64,000 nucleotides of DNA from Actinomycetes bacterium (lineage in GTDB: Bacteria; Actinomycetota; Acidimicrobiia; Acidimicrobiales; Ilumatobacteraceae). The notes beneath the pieces are model-generated. The model did no database searches and had not been told where the DNA came from. It worked only from the letters and a program-made list of their open reading frames with translations. A program made the translations under genes and the position numbers. Below are positions 51,308 through 61,104 of the stretch, in pieces (the stretch's first letter is position 1; every line of letters starts with the position of its first letter). The stretch covers positions 124,001-188,000 of the forward strand of contig JAIOPC010000002.1 of NCBI GenBank assembly GCA_021414085.1, written 5' to 3'.

Positions 51308-51446
51308 GGGACCACCCGTGATGCTCACGTCGGAGTTGTTCGACCGCGTCGATGCGTTCCTCAATCGGTCGCGTCAGCCAGTAGCGCCATGGCTCATCTG
51401 GGTCGCTGAGTTTGCGTTTCGTTACGACGCGGGCGATCGAGGTCAC
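51255..51446 (-). CDS. small partner of the nucleotidyltransferase
   Basis: A 63-residue protein with the pattern KRKLSDPDEPWRYWLTRP, then EERIDAVEQLRREHHGW and EPRLQRVLTIVRR. As I recall, small proteins of this pattern (YWLxRPxxERIxAVExLRREYHG) accompany pol-beta nucleotidyltransferase genes. Its 3' end lies inside the start of the NTase gene in another frame, so they are co-translated. It could be an antitoxin or a regulatory partner. An RBS is not evident. Confidence 0.75.
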   Translation of the reverse strand: MTSIARVVTKRKLSDPDEPWRYWLTRPIEERIDAVEQLRREHHGWSHGTEPRLQRVLTIVRRP

Positions 51447-51487
51447 GCACTCAGTCTACCGAGCGGGCGAAGACGGCCCGTGCCGCA

Positions 51488-51919
51488 TCAGAGGTCGTAA
51501 CGGTAGACGTTTGTGTCGCGGGGCTTGAAGCCGATGCGCTGGTACAGACGGTTCGCTGCTTCACGCGACGGACGCGACGTGAGGTCGACGGTTGTCGCGC
51601 CCTTGCTGCGCGCCAGTTCGATCGCGAAACGGTTGAGCTGCTCGCCAACGCCGTGACCGCGCGCCGAATCGTCGACAACGACGTCTTCAATCCACGAGCG
51701 CACACCGGTGGGAATGCGGAAGGTCACCAGCGTCAACGTCGCGACGACAGCTCCATCTAGCCGAGCGATCAACACATCGCTCGCCGGCGACGAGATCATC
51801 TCTGCCAACTCAACACTCGACGGTGGCACGGAACGCTGCGAAAGTTGCGGAATCAATCGCGCGAACGCGGCCACCAACTCGTCGGTGGCTTCGCTGGCGA
51901 CCTCGATGGTGACGCTCAC
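51488..51919 (-). CDS. GNAT family N-acetyltransferase
   Basis: A 143-residue GNAT: V-A-T-L-T-L-V-T-F strand, WIEDVVVDDSARGHGVGEQL for the acetyl-CoA pyrophosphate loop (RGHGVG), a substrate helix, and AANRLYQRIGFKPRDTNVYR at the end. GTG 51919 lies 7 nt after TAGCCT on the minus strand and matches the family start; the ORF upstream is not supported. The target (protein or small molecule) is unknown. It is divergent from the PAC2 gene. Confidence 0.88.
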   Translation of the reverse strand: MSVTIEVASEATDELVAAFARLIPQLSQRSVPPSSVELAEMISSPASDVLIARLDGAVVATLTLVTFRIPTGVRSWIEDVVVDDSARGHGVGEQLNRFAIELARSKGATTVDLTSRPSREAANRLYQRIGFKPRDTNVYRYDL

Positions 51920-51996
51920 ACCAGGCAGGCTACGCACCCGCCAATCCCTGTGTGGTGACGGCTTCCGATTCCGCGCAGGACGATAACCTGCGACCA

Positions 51997-52944
51997 ATGG
52001 AGCACGTGCGCTGGCTGGCCCAACCGAAGTTGCGGCGACCAATGCTGATCGCAGCATTCACCGGCTGGAACGATGCGGGCGATGCCGCGAGCAACAGCGT
52101 TCGCCACCTCATCGAGGCGTGGCATGCGGAACCGCTCGCCGAGATCGATCCGGAAGAGTTCACCGATTTTGCGACGGTTCGCCCGCACGTTCGGCTGACC
52201 CCCGAGAACACGCGCACCATCGTGTGGCCAACTGTGGGTTTGTGGAGTGCCAGCACTCCGGGCGGCGATGTCATCCTTGCGCTCGGCCCCGAGCCTGCGT
52301 TGCGGTGGCGACTATTTACCGACGAACTCGTCGGCATCGCCCAGAAGTTCGACGTGTCAATGGTGCTGACCCTTGGCGCGCTGCTGGCCGATGTGCCACA
52401 CACACGTCCCGTGCAACTGATCGGCACCGCCACCGAGGACGACGTGATCGAACGCTTCGATCTGCAGCGCAGCCGCTACGAGGGCCCGACTGGAATCGTT
52501 GGAGTGCTACACAACAGTTGCAGTGCGTCGGATTTGGCGTCCGCCTCGCTCTGGGCAGCGGTACCGGCGTACGCATCGCAGGTGCCATCACCCAAGGCAT
52601 CGCTGGCATTGATCGAACGGGCATGTGAAATGTTGGGCACTCCCGGGCCGACCGCACAGCTGAAGGATGAGGCGCACGAATACGACAGCCGCGTCAGCAC
52701 ATTCGTCGCCGACGACGGCGACCTGATGGGCTACGTGGCCCGCCTGGAGTCGTTGGCCGACAGTGGCCAACTCGTCGACGACGACTACTTCAGCGATAGC
52801 GACGACGATGGCGAGGACGACGAGGACGACACCGTCGGTGGCGAACTTTCCGATGACGTCAACGAGGTGGTCGCCGCCGAAGTCAACAGCGAGGAACTAA
52901 TGGCCGAAGTCGAGCAGTTCCTGCGCGATCAGGGCGGAAAGTAG
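51997..52944 (+). CDS. PAC2 family protein (proteasome-assembly-chaperone-like)
   Basis: A 315-residue protein of the PAC2/DUF75 family of actinobacteria and archaea: PMLIAAFTGWNDAGDAASNS near the N-terminus, VLTLGALLADVPHTRPVQLI, GPTGIVGVLHNSCSASDLAS and VPAYASQVPSPKASLALIER. The C-terminus carries an acidic Asp/Glu-rich stretch (about 260-285) and a short helix. ATG 51997 is 7 nt after TAACCT, leaderless. The gene ends directly at the stop of the convergent sigma factor with no gap. Confidence 0.92.
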   Translation: MEHVRWLAQPKLRRPMLIAAFTGWNDAGDAASNSVRHLIEAWHAEPLAEIDPEEFTDFATVRPHVRLTPENTRTIVWPTVGLWSASTPGGDVILALGPEPALRWRLFTDELVGIAQKFDVSMVLTLGALLADVPHTRPVQLIGTATEDDVIERFDLQRSRYEGPTGIVGVLHNSCSASDLASASLWAAVPAYASQVPSPKASLALIERACEMLGTPGPTAQLKDEAHEYDSRVSTFVADDGDLMGYVARLESLADSGQLVDDDYFSDSDDDGEDDEDDTVGGELSDDVNEVVAAEVNSEELMAEVEQFLRDQGGK

Positions 52945-53487
52945 TCAGCGCTGCGCGCGCTGATACGCGAGCCGCAGCCCTTCACGCGCGCGATACGCAA
53001 GTGCCGCAACGGCATTCGGCGCCAACCCAAGTAGCGGCGCAATCTCGGCCGCACTGCGGCCTTCCACCTCGGTCTGCCACAACACTCGCTGCCATCGCTC
53101 GGGAAGCGCCGCGAATGCTGCCGTCGCGAAGGCGTCCTCCTCACGTTCGTTGTCGGTGTCGAGCAGCGCGCCCTTGACCTCATCGATCATGACGTCGCTC
53201 GGCAGCTCGCGGCTGCAGCGGAGCCGGTCGTAGAAGACGTTGCGTACCGCAGCAACGAGATAGGGACGGAAGGACACATCCGGTCCGCCCCCAGACCGTG
53301 AGGCGCGCAGCACGCGAACAAACGCCTCCGAAATCAGATCATCGGCGTCGGCGCAGTTGTGCGTCAGCGCTCGTGCTGCTGCGCGGGCCGCCTGAAAGTG
53401 GCGTCGATACAACTCGCCGTAAGCATCGGCGTCACCGGCGCGCGTGTGATCGATCAACTCCGCATCGTCCAGTTGTCGCACTGCCAT
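52945..53487 (-). CDS. RNA polymerase sigma factor, ECF type
   Basis: A 180-residue ECF sigma factor. Region 2 spans about 15-85 (DADAYGELYRRHFQAARAAA, DADDLISEAFVRVLRA, then FRPYLVAAVRNVFYDRLR) and region 4 about 120-175 (ALPERWQRVLWQTEVEGRSA, AEIAPLLGLAPNAVAALAYR). ATG 53487 is used; a GTG at 53499 is possible. No anti-sigma gene is adjacent, unlike the sigma at 60577. The C-terminus is short, so there is no extra regulatory domain. Confidence 0.9.
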   Translation of the reverse strand: MAVRQLDDAELIDHTRAGDADAYGELYRRHFQAARAAARALTHNCADADDLISEAFVRVLRASRSGGGPDVSFRPYLVAAVRNVFYDRLRCSRELPSDVMIDEVKGALLDTDNEREEDAFATAAFAALPERWQRVLWQTEVEGRSAAEIAPLLGLAPNAVAALAYRAREGLRLAYQRAQR

Positions 53488-53542
53488 AGTGCTGGTCACG
53501 GTGCCAAGTCATCGTCAGCGTTGTGTACCGTCTTAAACGAAT

Positions 53543-54802
53543 ATGCGATTCCTCAAGCTGACAAGCGCAACCTTGACGATCGCTGGTGTATTGGGCGCAT
53601 GCAGCGACAACGCTGCACCCGCCAGAGCTGGCGAGACGATCGTCGCGAGCACTACCACCGTGCGACCCGACGACGGCGAGTTGTTGATCGGCGCGATTCT
53701 GCCGCGCGACGGAGTAGCCGCCGAGCTTGGATCGTCGATGAATGACGCACTGTCGCTCGCGCTCAGCGAGATTAACGAAGCCGGTGGAGTTGGCGGGATG
53801 CCCGTTCGTATGATCCAACGCGAAGAAGGTGACAACGAGGCCACCGCCTCGCTCGCAACACTGGAACTGATCGAGCTCGGTGTCGACGCGATCATCGGGC
53901 CAACCTCCTCTACCAACACGCTCGCAACGCTGGGCACCGCTGTCGACGCCGGGGTTCTGACGTGCAGTCCATCCGCGACCGCATTGGCACTCGACGCTTT
54001 TCCCGACAATGGCCTATTCATCCGCACCATTGCCAGCGACTCTTTGCAAGCTCAAGCGCTGGCATCGCTGGTCGAGTCGTCGGGTACTAGCAGCGCAGTC
54101 ATCGTTTATGTTGACGACAACTACGGTCGACCATTCGCGCTCGAGACGCGGTTGGCGGTGCTCACCGAAGGAACGTCAGTGACAGCGATGGTCCCGTTCA
54201 ATGCCAGCGAAGGCTCGATAGCCGCGGCGGTTGACGACGTGGTTGCCACGCAAGCCGAAGTCGTCGTCGTGATCGCCGACGGGACGACCGGGCCAGCAAT
54301 CATCACCGCCATCGACGACGCCAGCATCGTGGCCCCGACCTACGTGGTCAACGACGCAGTGCGGCGACCGGCGACATCGGCGCAACCCTTCGGACGCAGC
54401 CTGCGTGTGCGCATTGAGGGCGTCTCACCGCTCGCATACCCAACGTCGGACTCCTTCGTCGAGTCGCTGCGCAGCATTAACCCCAGCACCACCGGGCTGT
54501 TCGCGCAGAACGCGTACGACTGTTTGAACGCGATCGCACTTGCGGCGCTCGCTGCCGAAAGCGACCAGCCGGCAAAAATCGTGCGACAGATCCCCATCGT
54601 CACCGACCAGGGCACGCCGTGCAGCAACTTCGCTGCCTGCGCAGAGTCGCTGGCGGACGGGCGCCAAATCGACTACTCCGGTCCCGGACGCGACCTCACG
54701 ATCGGGTCAGACGGCGAAGTAACGACGGCGTTCTTCGAACGTTTCACGTTCGATACCGATGGCCGCGACGTTGCTGCCGGTCTTGTGACAGTCGGCCGCT
54801 AG
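53543..54802 (+). CDS. ABC-type branched-chain amino acid-like substrate-binding lipoprotein
   Basis: A 419-residue type I periplasmic-binding protein (Peripla_BP_6, LivK-like): lipobox signal (TLTIAGVLGAC), a Thr-rich tether, then LLIGAILPRDGVAAELGSSM, ALSEINEAGGVGG, VDAIIGPTSSTNTLATLGTA and FAQNAYDCLNAIALAALAAE. No permease or ATPase genes are near, so it is an orphan binding protein, or acts as a sensor. It is divergent from the sigma factor (55 bp). A TACCGT lies 11 nt before the ATG. Confidence 0.88.
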   Translation: MRFLKLTSATLTIAGVLGACSDNAAPARAGETIVASTTTVRPDDGELLIGAILPRDGVAAELGSSMNDALSLALSEINEAGGVGGMPVRMIQREEGDNEATASLATLELIELGVDAIIGPTSSTNTLATLGTAVDAGVLTCSPSATALALDAFPDNGLFIRTIASDSLQAQALASLVESSGTSSAVIVYVDDNYGRPFALETRLAVLTEGTSVTAMVPFNASEGSIAAAVDDVVATQAEVVVVIADGTTGPAIITAIDDASIVAPTYVVNDAVRRPATSAQPFGRSLRVRIEGVSPLAYPTSDSFVESLRSINPSTTGLFAQNAYDCLNAIALAALAAESDQPAKIVRQIPIVTDQGTPCSNFAACAESLADGRQIDYSGPGRDLTIGSDGEVTTAFFERFTFDTDGRDVAAGLVTVGR

Positions 54803-54822
54803 CGGCACAACGACCAGCGCGT

Positions 54823-55503
54823 TTAGAACTGCGCGGCGAGGTCTTCGATGGGCACGACCATGCCCGTATAGAACGGCCCGAAGTCGGCGTAGACCGCAGA
54901 CGCGTGATCGAAGCGCATCGTGTAGACGCAGTCCTTCAAGTCGTCGGGGTGCACACCGAACAGCGTGACACCCCACTCGTAATCGTCGAGACCAGTCGAT
55001 GCGGTGACGTACTGCACGATGCGGCCGGCGAACTTGCGGCCACTGACACCGTGCTCGTGCATCAGTTCCTTGCGCTCATCGAAGGGCAGCGTGAACCAGT
55101 TGGCGTCGGCCGCCCGCTTCTTCGACATCGGATAGAAGCACCATGCCGGCATGTGATGCGCGGTCGGTGGGATCGATGGATACAACCGAGCATCGAGCAT
55201 CTCTTTTGGCATGCCCGCGGCGTAGTCGCTGACCTCGGTAAGGCTGACATAGCTGTCGACAACATCGAGGCCCGCCCGCTGAAGATCCGTCTGCAGCTTG
55301 CGCAGCTCGCGCCAGTCGTCGTGCATCGCCATGAAAGCAACGTCGCACTTATGACCAAGCACAGATACCGACACAACTTGCACCCCCGCAGCCTCGGCGG
55401 TCTTGACCGCCGCAACCACGCCTTCGCCATCAATCAACGCAGTGGGCTTGCAGAAGAGGTGGAGTACGCCACGTCCGACGGTTGGGCTGATCGGTTCGCT
55501 CAT
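54823..55503 (-). CDS. hemQ: HemQ, coproheme decarboxylase (chlorite dismutase family)
   Basis: A 226-residue enzyme of the coproporphyrin-dependent heme pathway: it removes two propionates from coproheme to make heme b. The typical motifs are AWCFYPMSKKR (with the catalytic Tyr), ANWFTLPFDERKELMHEHG, SGRKFAGRIVQYVTASTGLD and DHASAVYADFGPFYTGM. Among bacteria this pathway is typical of Actinobacteria and Firmicutes, in line with the taxonomic guess. ATG 55503 follows TAGGTT by 7 nt. It is convergent with the binding-protein gene (20-bp gap); no other heme genes are nearby. Confidence 0.93.
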   Translation of the reverse strand: MSEPISPTVGRGVLHLFCKPTALIDGEGVVAAVKTAEAAGVQVVSVSVLGHKCDVAFMAMHDDWRELRKLQTDLQRAGLDVVDSYVSLTEVSDYAAGMPKEMLDARLYPSIPPTAHHMPAWCFYPMSKKRAADANWFTLPFDERKELMHEHGVSGRKFAGRIVQYVTASTGLDDYEWGVTLFGVHPDDLKDCVYTMRFDHASAVYADFGPFYTGMVVPIEDLAAQF

Positions 55504-55527
55504 AGCTCTCAACCTAACTGCAACTGG

Positions 55528-56358
55528 CTAGAGGCGCGCCGGTGAGTACACGTTCAAGCGATCAGAGCGCACAAAACCAGCCAGCACCAAGCCGGCGCGG
55601 CGTGCGGTGTGCACCGCCAGCGCTGTTGGTGCGCTGACAGCGATGAGGGTAGAAAACCCGGCGGCCCACGCTTTCTGCACCAACTCGAAGCTGGCGCGAC
55701 CGCTGACGAACAGGCCGAGCCCGGTGGCGGGCAATTGGCCATCCAACAACATGCGACCGATCACCTTGTCGACTGCGTTGTGACGACCTACATCTTCCCG
55801 GGTGAGCAGCACAGTGCCGTCGGCGCTGAAGGCGGCTGCCGCATGCACGGAACCAGTGACCTCGAACAGGGCTTGCGTGTCGCGGACGGCGGCGGGCACG
55901 GCCTGCAGGACCGCGAGCGGAATCGGCGCCGACGTCGGCAGTGGCGACAGTCGATCGCACAACTGGTCGATCGCGTCGTTGCCGCACAACCCGCAACTTG
56001 ATGTCGTGTTGCCCAAACGCGGTCGCGGAGCCGGCGCGCGGCCGCCTGTCTCAACGGTGACGACGTTGAACTCGCTGCCGACTGCTGAACCGGTGGCGCA
56101 GTAGCGCACGCCAGAGACTGGAACCGCCTCACCACCAGTGACAGCGAGCAGGCCCTCCGTGTGGCAGAAGCCGACGGCCAGTTCAAAGTCATGGCCGGGC
56201 GTGCGCATGGTCGTGCTGACGGTGACGCCATCGAGTTGCACCGTCATCGGCTCTTCCACGATGAGTTCGTCGGGTCGCCGCGAACGCTTGCCCTCATGTT
56301 CGGTGGTGACCAAGATGCTCTCGCTGCGACTGCGGGCGGCCCTGACCTTGGAAGACAT
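55528..56358 (-). CDS. fdhD: FdhD, formate dehydrogenase accessory sulfurtransferase
   Basis: A 276-residue protein needed for sulfuration of the Mo/W-bisPGD cofactor of formate dehydrogenases. Motifs are RTPGHDFELAVGFCHTEGLL, the sulfur-carrier SSCGLCGNDAIDQL, LLTREDVGRHNAVDKVIG and FVSGRASFELVQKAWAAG. No formate dehydrogenase gene is in this window, so its target is elsewhere. TACCGT lies 8 nt before the ATG; the gene shares a 37-bp gap with the divergent aquaporin. Confidence 0.93.
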   Translation of the reverse strand: MSSKVRAARSRSESILVTTEHEGKRSRRPDELIVEEPMTVQLDGVTVSTTMRTPGHDFELAVGFCHTEGLLAVTGGEAVPVSGVRYCATGSAVGSEFNVVTVETGGRAPAPRPRLGNTTSSCGLCGNDAIDQLCDRLSPLPTSAPIPLAVLQAVPAAVRDTQALFEVTGSVHAAAAFSADGTVLLTREDVGRHNAVDKVIGRMLLDGQLPATGLGLFVSGRASFELVQKAWAAGFSTLIAVSAPTALAVHTARRAGLVLAGFVRSDRLNVYSPARL

Positions 56359-56366
56359 GAAGAGCG

Positions 56367-56389
56367 ACGGTATCGCTACGGAATAGGGT
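56367..56389. promoter_or_regulatory. divergent leaderless promoters, fdhD and aquaporin
   Basis: Minus TACCGT (56372-56367) is 8 nt from the fdhD ATG; plus TAGGGT (56384-56389) is 6 nt from the aquaporin ATG. Confidence 0.5.
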
Positions 56390-56395
56390 TGCGCT

Positions 56396-57178
56396 ATGGA
56401 GACTCAGAACAACGGACGCATCCTGGCAGCAGAGTTGGTCGGCACCGCGGTGCTGATGCTCGGCGGTCCCGGTGTCGCCATCATCACCGGCGGTGGCGTG
56501 CTGACCATCGCCCTCGGTTTCGGCCTCGCTCTGCTGATCATGGCGTACGTCATCGGGCCGATCAGCGGTTGCCACATCAACCCGGCGGTCACGCTGGGCA
56601 TGTTGCTGGCGCGCAAGATCAACGGCATCCATGCGGTGTTCGCGTGGATCGGGCAACTCGTCGGCGCGGTCGGTGGTGCGGCCATCATCTATGGCATCCA
56701 GAGTGGCAAAGATCTGCCGCGCGGCCAGTTCGCCGCCAACCTGTGGTCGGGCGATTACTACGGCCTCGGCTCGACGATCGTGGTCGAGGTCATCCTCACC
56801 GGCATCTTCGTGATGGTCGTGCTGTTCACCACGACTCGCAAGTTCGCGCCGGGCATGGGCGGAATGGTCGCCGGCCTCACGCTGACTCTCATCCACCTGA
56901 TCTCGATTCCGGTCGACAACACGTCGGTGAACCCAGCACGCAGCATCGGTACCGCACTGTTCGCGGATAGCGACTTCGAAGCGCTGCAACAGCTGTGGGC
57001 GTTCATCGTGTTCCCGCTGATCGGTTCCGTGGTCGGCGTCATCTTGTGGCTGATCCTCGACGACACTCGCTTGGAAGACACGATGCTGTCGGAAGTGCCG
57101 GGCATGACTGGCGTGCGCAACACGCTTGATCAGATCGCCGACGAAGCAGTCGGCGCGGTCAAAGACACCGTCGACTGA
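56396..57178 (+). CDS. MIP-family aquaporin
   Basis: A 260-residue channel with six helices and the two pore loops: GCHINPAVTLGMLLA and NTSVNPARSIGTAL. The second loop has the Arg of the selectivity filter (NPAR), and a short residue set around it fits water-specific AqpZ-like channels rather than glycerol facilitators, but this is only a guess. An extra C-terminal part (about 225-260) is helical and polar. ATG 56396 is 6 nt after TAGGGT. It is convergent with the next, flavoprotein, gene. Confidence 0.92.
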   Translation: METQNNGRILAAELVGTAVLMLGGPGVAIITGGGVLTIALGFGLALLIMAYVIGPISGCHINPAVTLGMLLARKINGIHAVFAWIGQLVGAVGGAAIIYGIQSGKDLPRGQFAANLWSGDYYGLGSTIVVEVILTGIFVMVVLFTTTRKFAPGMGGMVAGLTLTLIHLISIPVDNTSVNPARSIGTALFADSDFEALQQLWAFIVFPLIGSVVGVILWLILDDTRLEDTMLSEVPGMTGVRNTLDQIADEAVGAVKDTVD

Positions 57179-57189
57179 TCACCTGACGA

Positions 57190-58633
57190 CTAACGCGCGA
57201 GCGCGGCGATCAGCTCGGCGCGGGTGGCTGGGCCGAGCAGCGGTTCCGGCTCGCGATTGGCGCGGTCTTGCCACACGGCAAACACGCGACCGAACACGTC
57301 GGCGTCTTTCACCACCGCGTCTGGCGCGCACAACAGGTTGAACGTGCGAAAGAACGCACGCAACACGATCGCGTCGCATCGCCGTTAGTACGCCATCGCG
57401 CAACACGCTGCGAATGAACGCCCGCGGATCGTTCGGATCGCCATCGGGGTCTTCGCCGGCGAGCAACGCAGCCGCCACGCGGCGAGCCTCGATGTCTTGA
57501 TCGACGCTCGACTTGTACCACGGCAGAATCTCGTCGCGTAGTGCCGCGTCGTACGCAACCTGCACTCCAATCGGGTCATCGGCGTGTGCGGCGATGGCGT
57601 CGGCGAGCAAATGCGCACTCCAGAACGCGGTGCTGCAACCGCGGCCGTACAACGGATTGGTGCAGATCACCGCATCGCCGACCGCGGCCACGCCGGTAGC
57701 GACCGGCACGCCGGCGACCACATGCCGGCGCCAACGATTGATCAGCCCGGCCATGATGTGCACCTCGTCGGCAATCGCGACGGCGCGCCCATCGAGCCAC
57801 GGCTGGGTGGCGACCAACTGCTGGGCACACAGATCAAACCTCGCGGGTTCGCTGACCAGCTTGCGCAGCTCCTCGTCGGCAGTCGGCGTTGCCAGCGTGA
57901 CGCTGAACGTGCGGTTGTCGCCAACGAACACGCCATACTTCAAGTAGCCGAGGTCGCCACCGATGGGCCCGCTGCGCGGGGGCGGCGACTGACCTTCGCC
58001 GAGCCGATAGAAGCGACTGAGGTACACAATCCCGGTCTCGTCAACATCTTCCGGTACCGAAGCTGCGCCGAGTTCGACGAGCCAATCACTGAACGCGCTA
58101 CGTCGACCGGCGGCAACAACGGTGAAGTCAGCCGCAATCTCGCTGCCGTCCGCGAGCCGAACGCCGATCACTCGCGGAGTCGGTAACGCCCCATCCGCGA
58201 CAAGTCCCTCTACGCCCACCCCGGTGCGGAAACTCACCGCGCCCTCGGCAATCGCGGCCCGGCGCAGCACCCACTCGAACGTCGTGCGCCGACAAGCCAG
58301 CATCACAAGCTCGGCGTCGTCGGGTTGCGGCACGAAGTTGGTGATCGCCGGCGGCATGTCGTCGCCGAAGCGCATCTCGGTGGCGCCCTCGCGCAACAGC
58401 TCGGAGTACACATCTGGGTAGTCACGGCGCAGCATGCCGACCAACCGGGCAAGGAATGCATGACTGTGGCGGACCTGCGGCGCCCCCCGCCGATCCCAAT
58501 CAAACGCCTCATCGGCGCTGGCTGGCATGGGCGTTTCGTCACGCTCGACGACGGTGACCTGGTGGCCCCGGCGGGCCAACACCAGCGCTGCCCCCAGGCC
58601 GGAAACGCCGCCTCCCACCACCGCCACCTTCAC
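57190..58633 (-). pseudogene. FAD-dependent oxidoreductase, frameshifted near the C-terminus
   Basis: It starts KVAVVGGGVSGLGAALVLARRG, the FAD Rossmann fold, and has AVGDAVICTNPLYGRGCSTAF near residue 345, typical of geranylgeranyl-reductase/halogenase-like flavoproteins. After VLTAMRRD (about 57380) the open frame turns into an Arg-rich sequence reaching 57179. In the +1 frame the DNA reads DAIVLRAFFRTFNLLCAPDA, then VFAVWQDRANREPEPLLGP and a stop at 57190, clearly the true end. 57190-58633 is 1444 bp, one base over 481 codons. One extra base (or a two-base loss) lies near 57370-57385. The substrate is unknown. This is decay, or a base-call error. Confidence 0.85.
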
Positions 58634-58684
58634 GGGTGAGACCCTACGGCGGATGCCCTCGCCCCAAACGGCGGGGTTGCCGCA

Positions 58685-60380
<1,696 letters not shown>

Positions 60381-60433
60381 TCAAGCAACCAACGACGGAT
60401 CGCAACCGTCACCGTTAGCTGTCAGAAAACGAG

Positions 60434-60472
60434 CAGGGTCCCGGGCTGCGGCTCGGGGCCCTGTGCGTTTTT
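60434..60472 (+). terminator. rho-independent terminator of groEL
   Basis: A 13-bp stem (CAGGGTCCCGGGC / GCTCGGGGCCCTG with two G-T pairs) and a TGCG loop are followed by TGCGTTTTT. Confidence 0.9.
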
Positions 60473-60576
60473 CCAGAAGCTTTTCGCGCCACCAAAGGAA
60501 CTTTCTGTAATGACAAAGCCGTTTGCGGACACTATTAAGGGTAAGACTCTTTGCCAGGGACGGTTATTTGCTCGTA

Positions 60577-61104
60577 ATGGCAGCTCAACGTGAGGACGTG
60601 CTCAGCAAGTTGTTCCGGGACAACGTTGCGCACGTGCGCGGCTTTGCTCGAACGCTGGTCCTCGACGACGACGTCGAAGATATCGTGGCGGCCACCTTCG
60701 ACACTGCGTGGACGCGCCTCGACGACGTGCCCTCGTCGTCGCAACTGGCGTGGCTGTTCGGCGTTGCGCGCAATCACATCCTGAATCACACTCGAGCCGA
60801 GCGTCGACGCGCAGCACTGATCGATGACCTTGTGGCGTTTCGACCCGCCGAGGAGTCTGGTCTGCACGAAGACGAACTTGATCCCGTTAACAAAACGGCG
60901 TTGCTGCAAGCGATGCGCTTACTCACCGAATCGGAGCGCGAGATTCTGCAGTTGGCAGCGTGGTACGAAATGCAGCCCGGCGAAATCGCCACCGTGCTGG
61001 GAATCTCTGCAAACTCGGCGCGGGTTCGCCTGCACCGCGCTCGCAATCGGTTGAATGCGGTAACGGCGAACATCAACATCGTGGTGGCAATTCGTGATGA
61101 GTGA
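60577..61104 (+). CDS. ECF-type RNA polymerase sigma factor
   Basis: A 175-residue ECF sigma factor: region 2 is DVLSKLFRDNVAHVRGFART, VLDDDVEDIVAATFDTAW and QLAWLFGVARNHILNHTRAE; region 4 is LTESEREILQLAAWYEMQPG, EIATVLGISANSARVRLHRA. ATG 60577 is used. Its stop overlaps the next gene, which has a single membrane helix and is likely its anti-sigma. The interval 60473-60576 holds AT-rich DNA but no clear -35/-10. Confidence 0.9.
   Translation: MAAQREDVLSKLFRDNVAHVRGFARTLVLDDDVEDIVAATFDTAWTRLDDVPSSSQLAWLFGVARNHILNHTRAERRRAALIDDLVAFRPAEESGLHEDELDPVNKTALLQAMRLLTESEREILQLAAWYEMQPGEIATVLGISANSARVRLHRARNRLNAVTANINIVVAIRDE

Noticed and set aside
51550-58640. Biosynthetic gene cluster
   Set aside because: The neighbouring enzymes (GNAT, PAC2, HemQ, FdhD, aquaporin, flavoprotein) are unrelated single genes with separate promoters; no core synthase is present.
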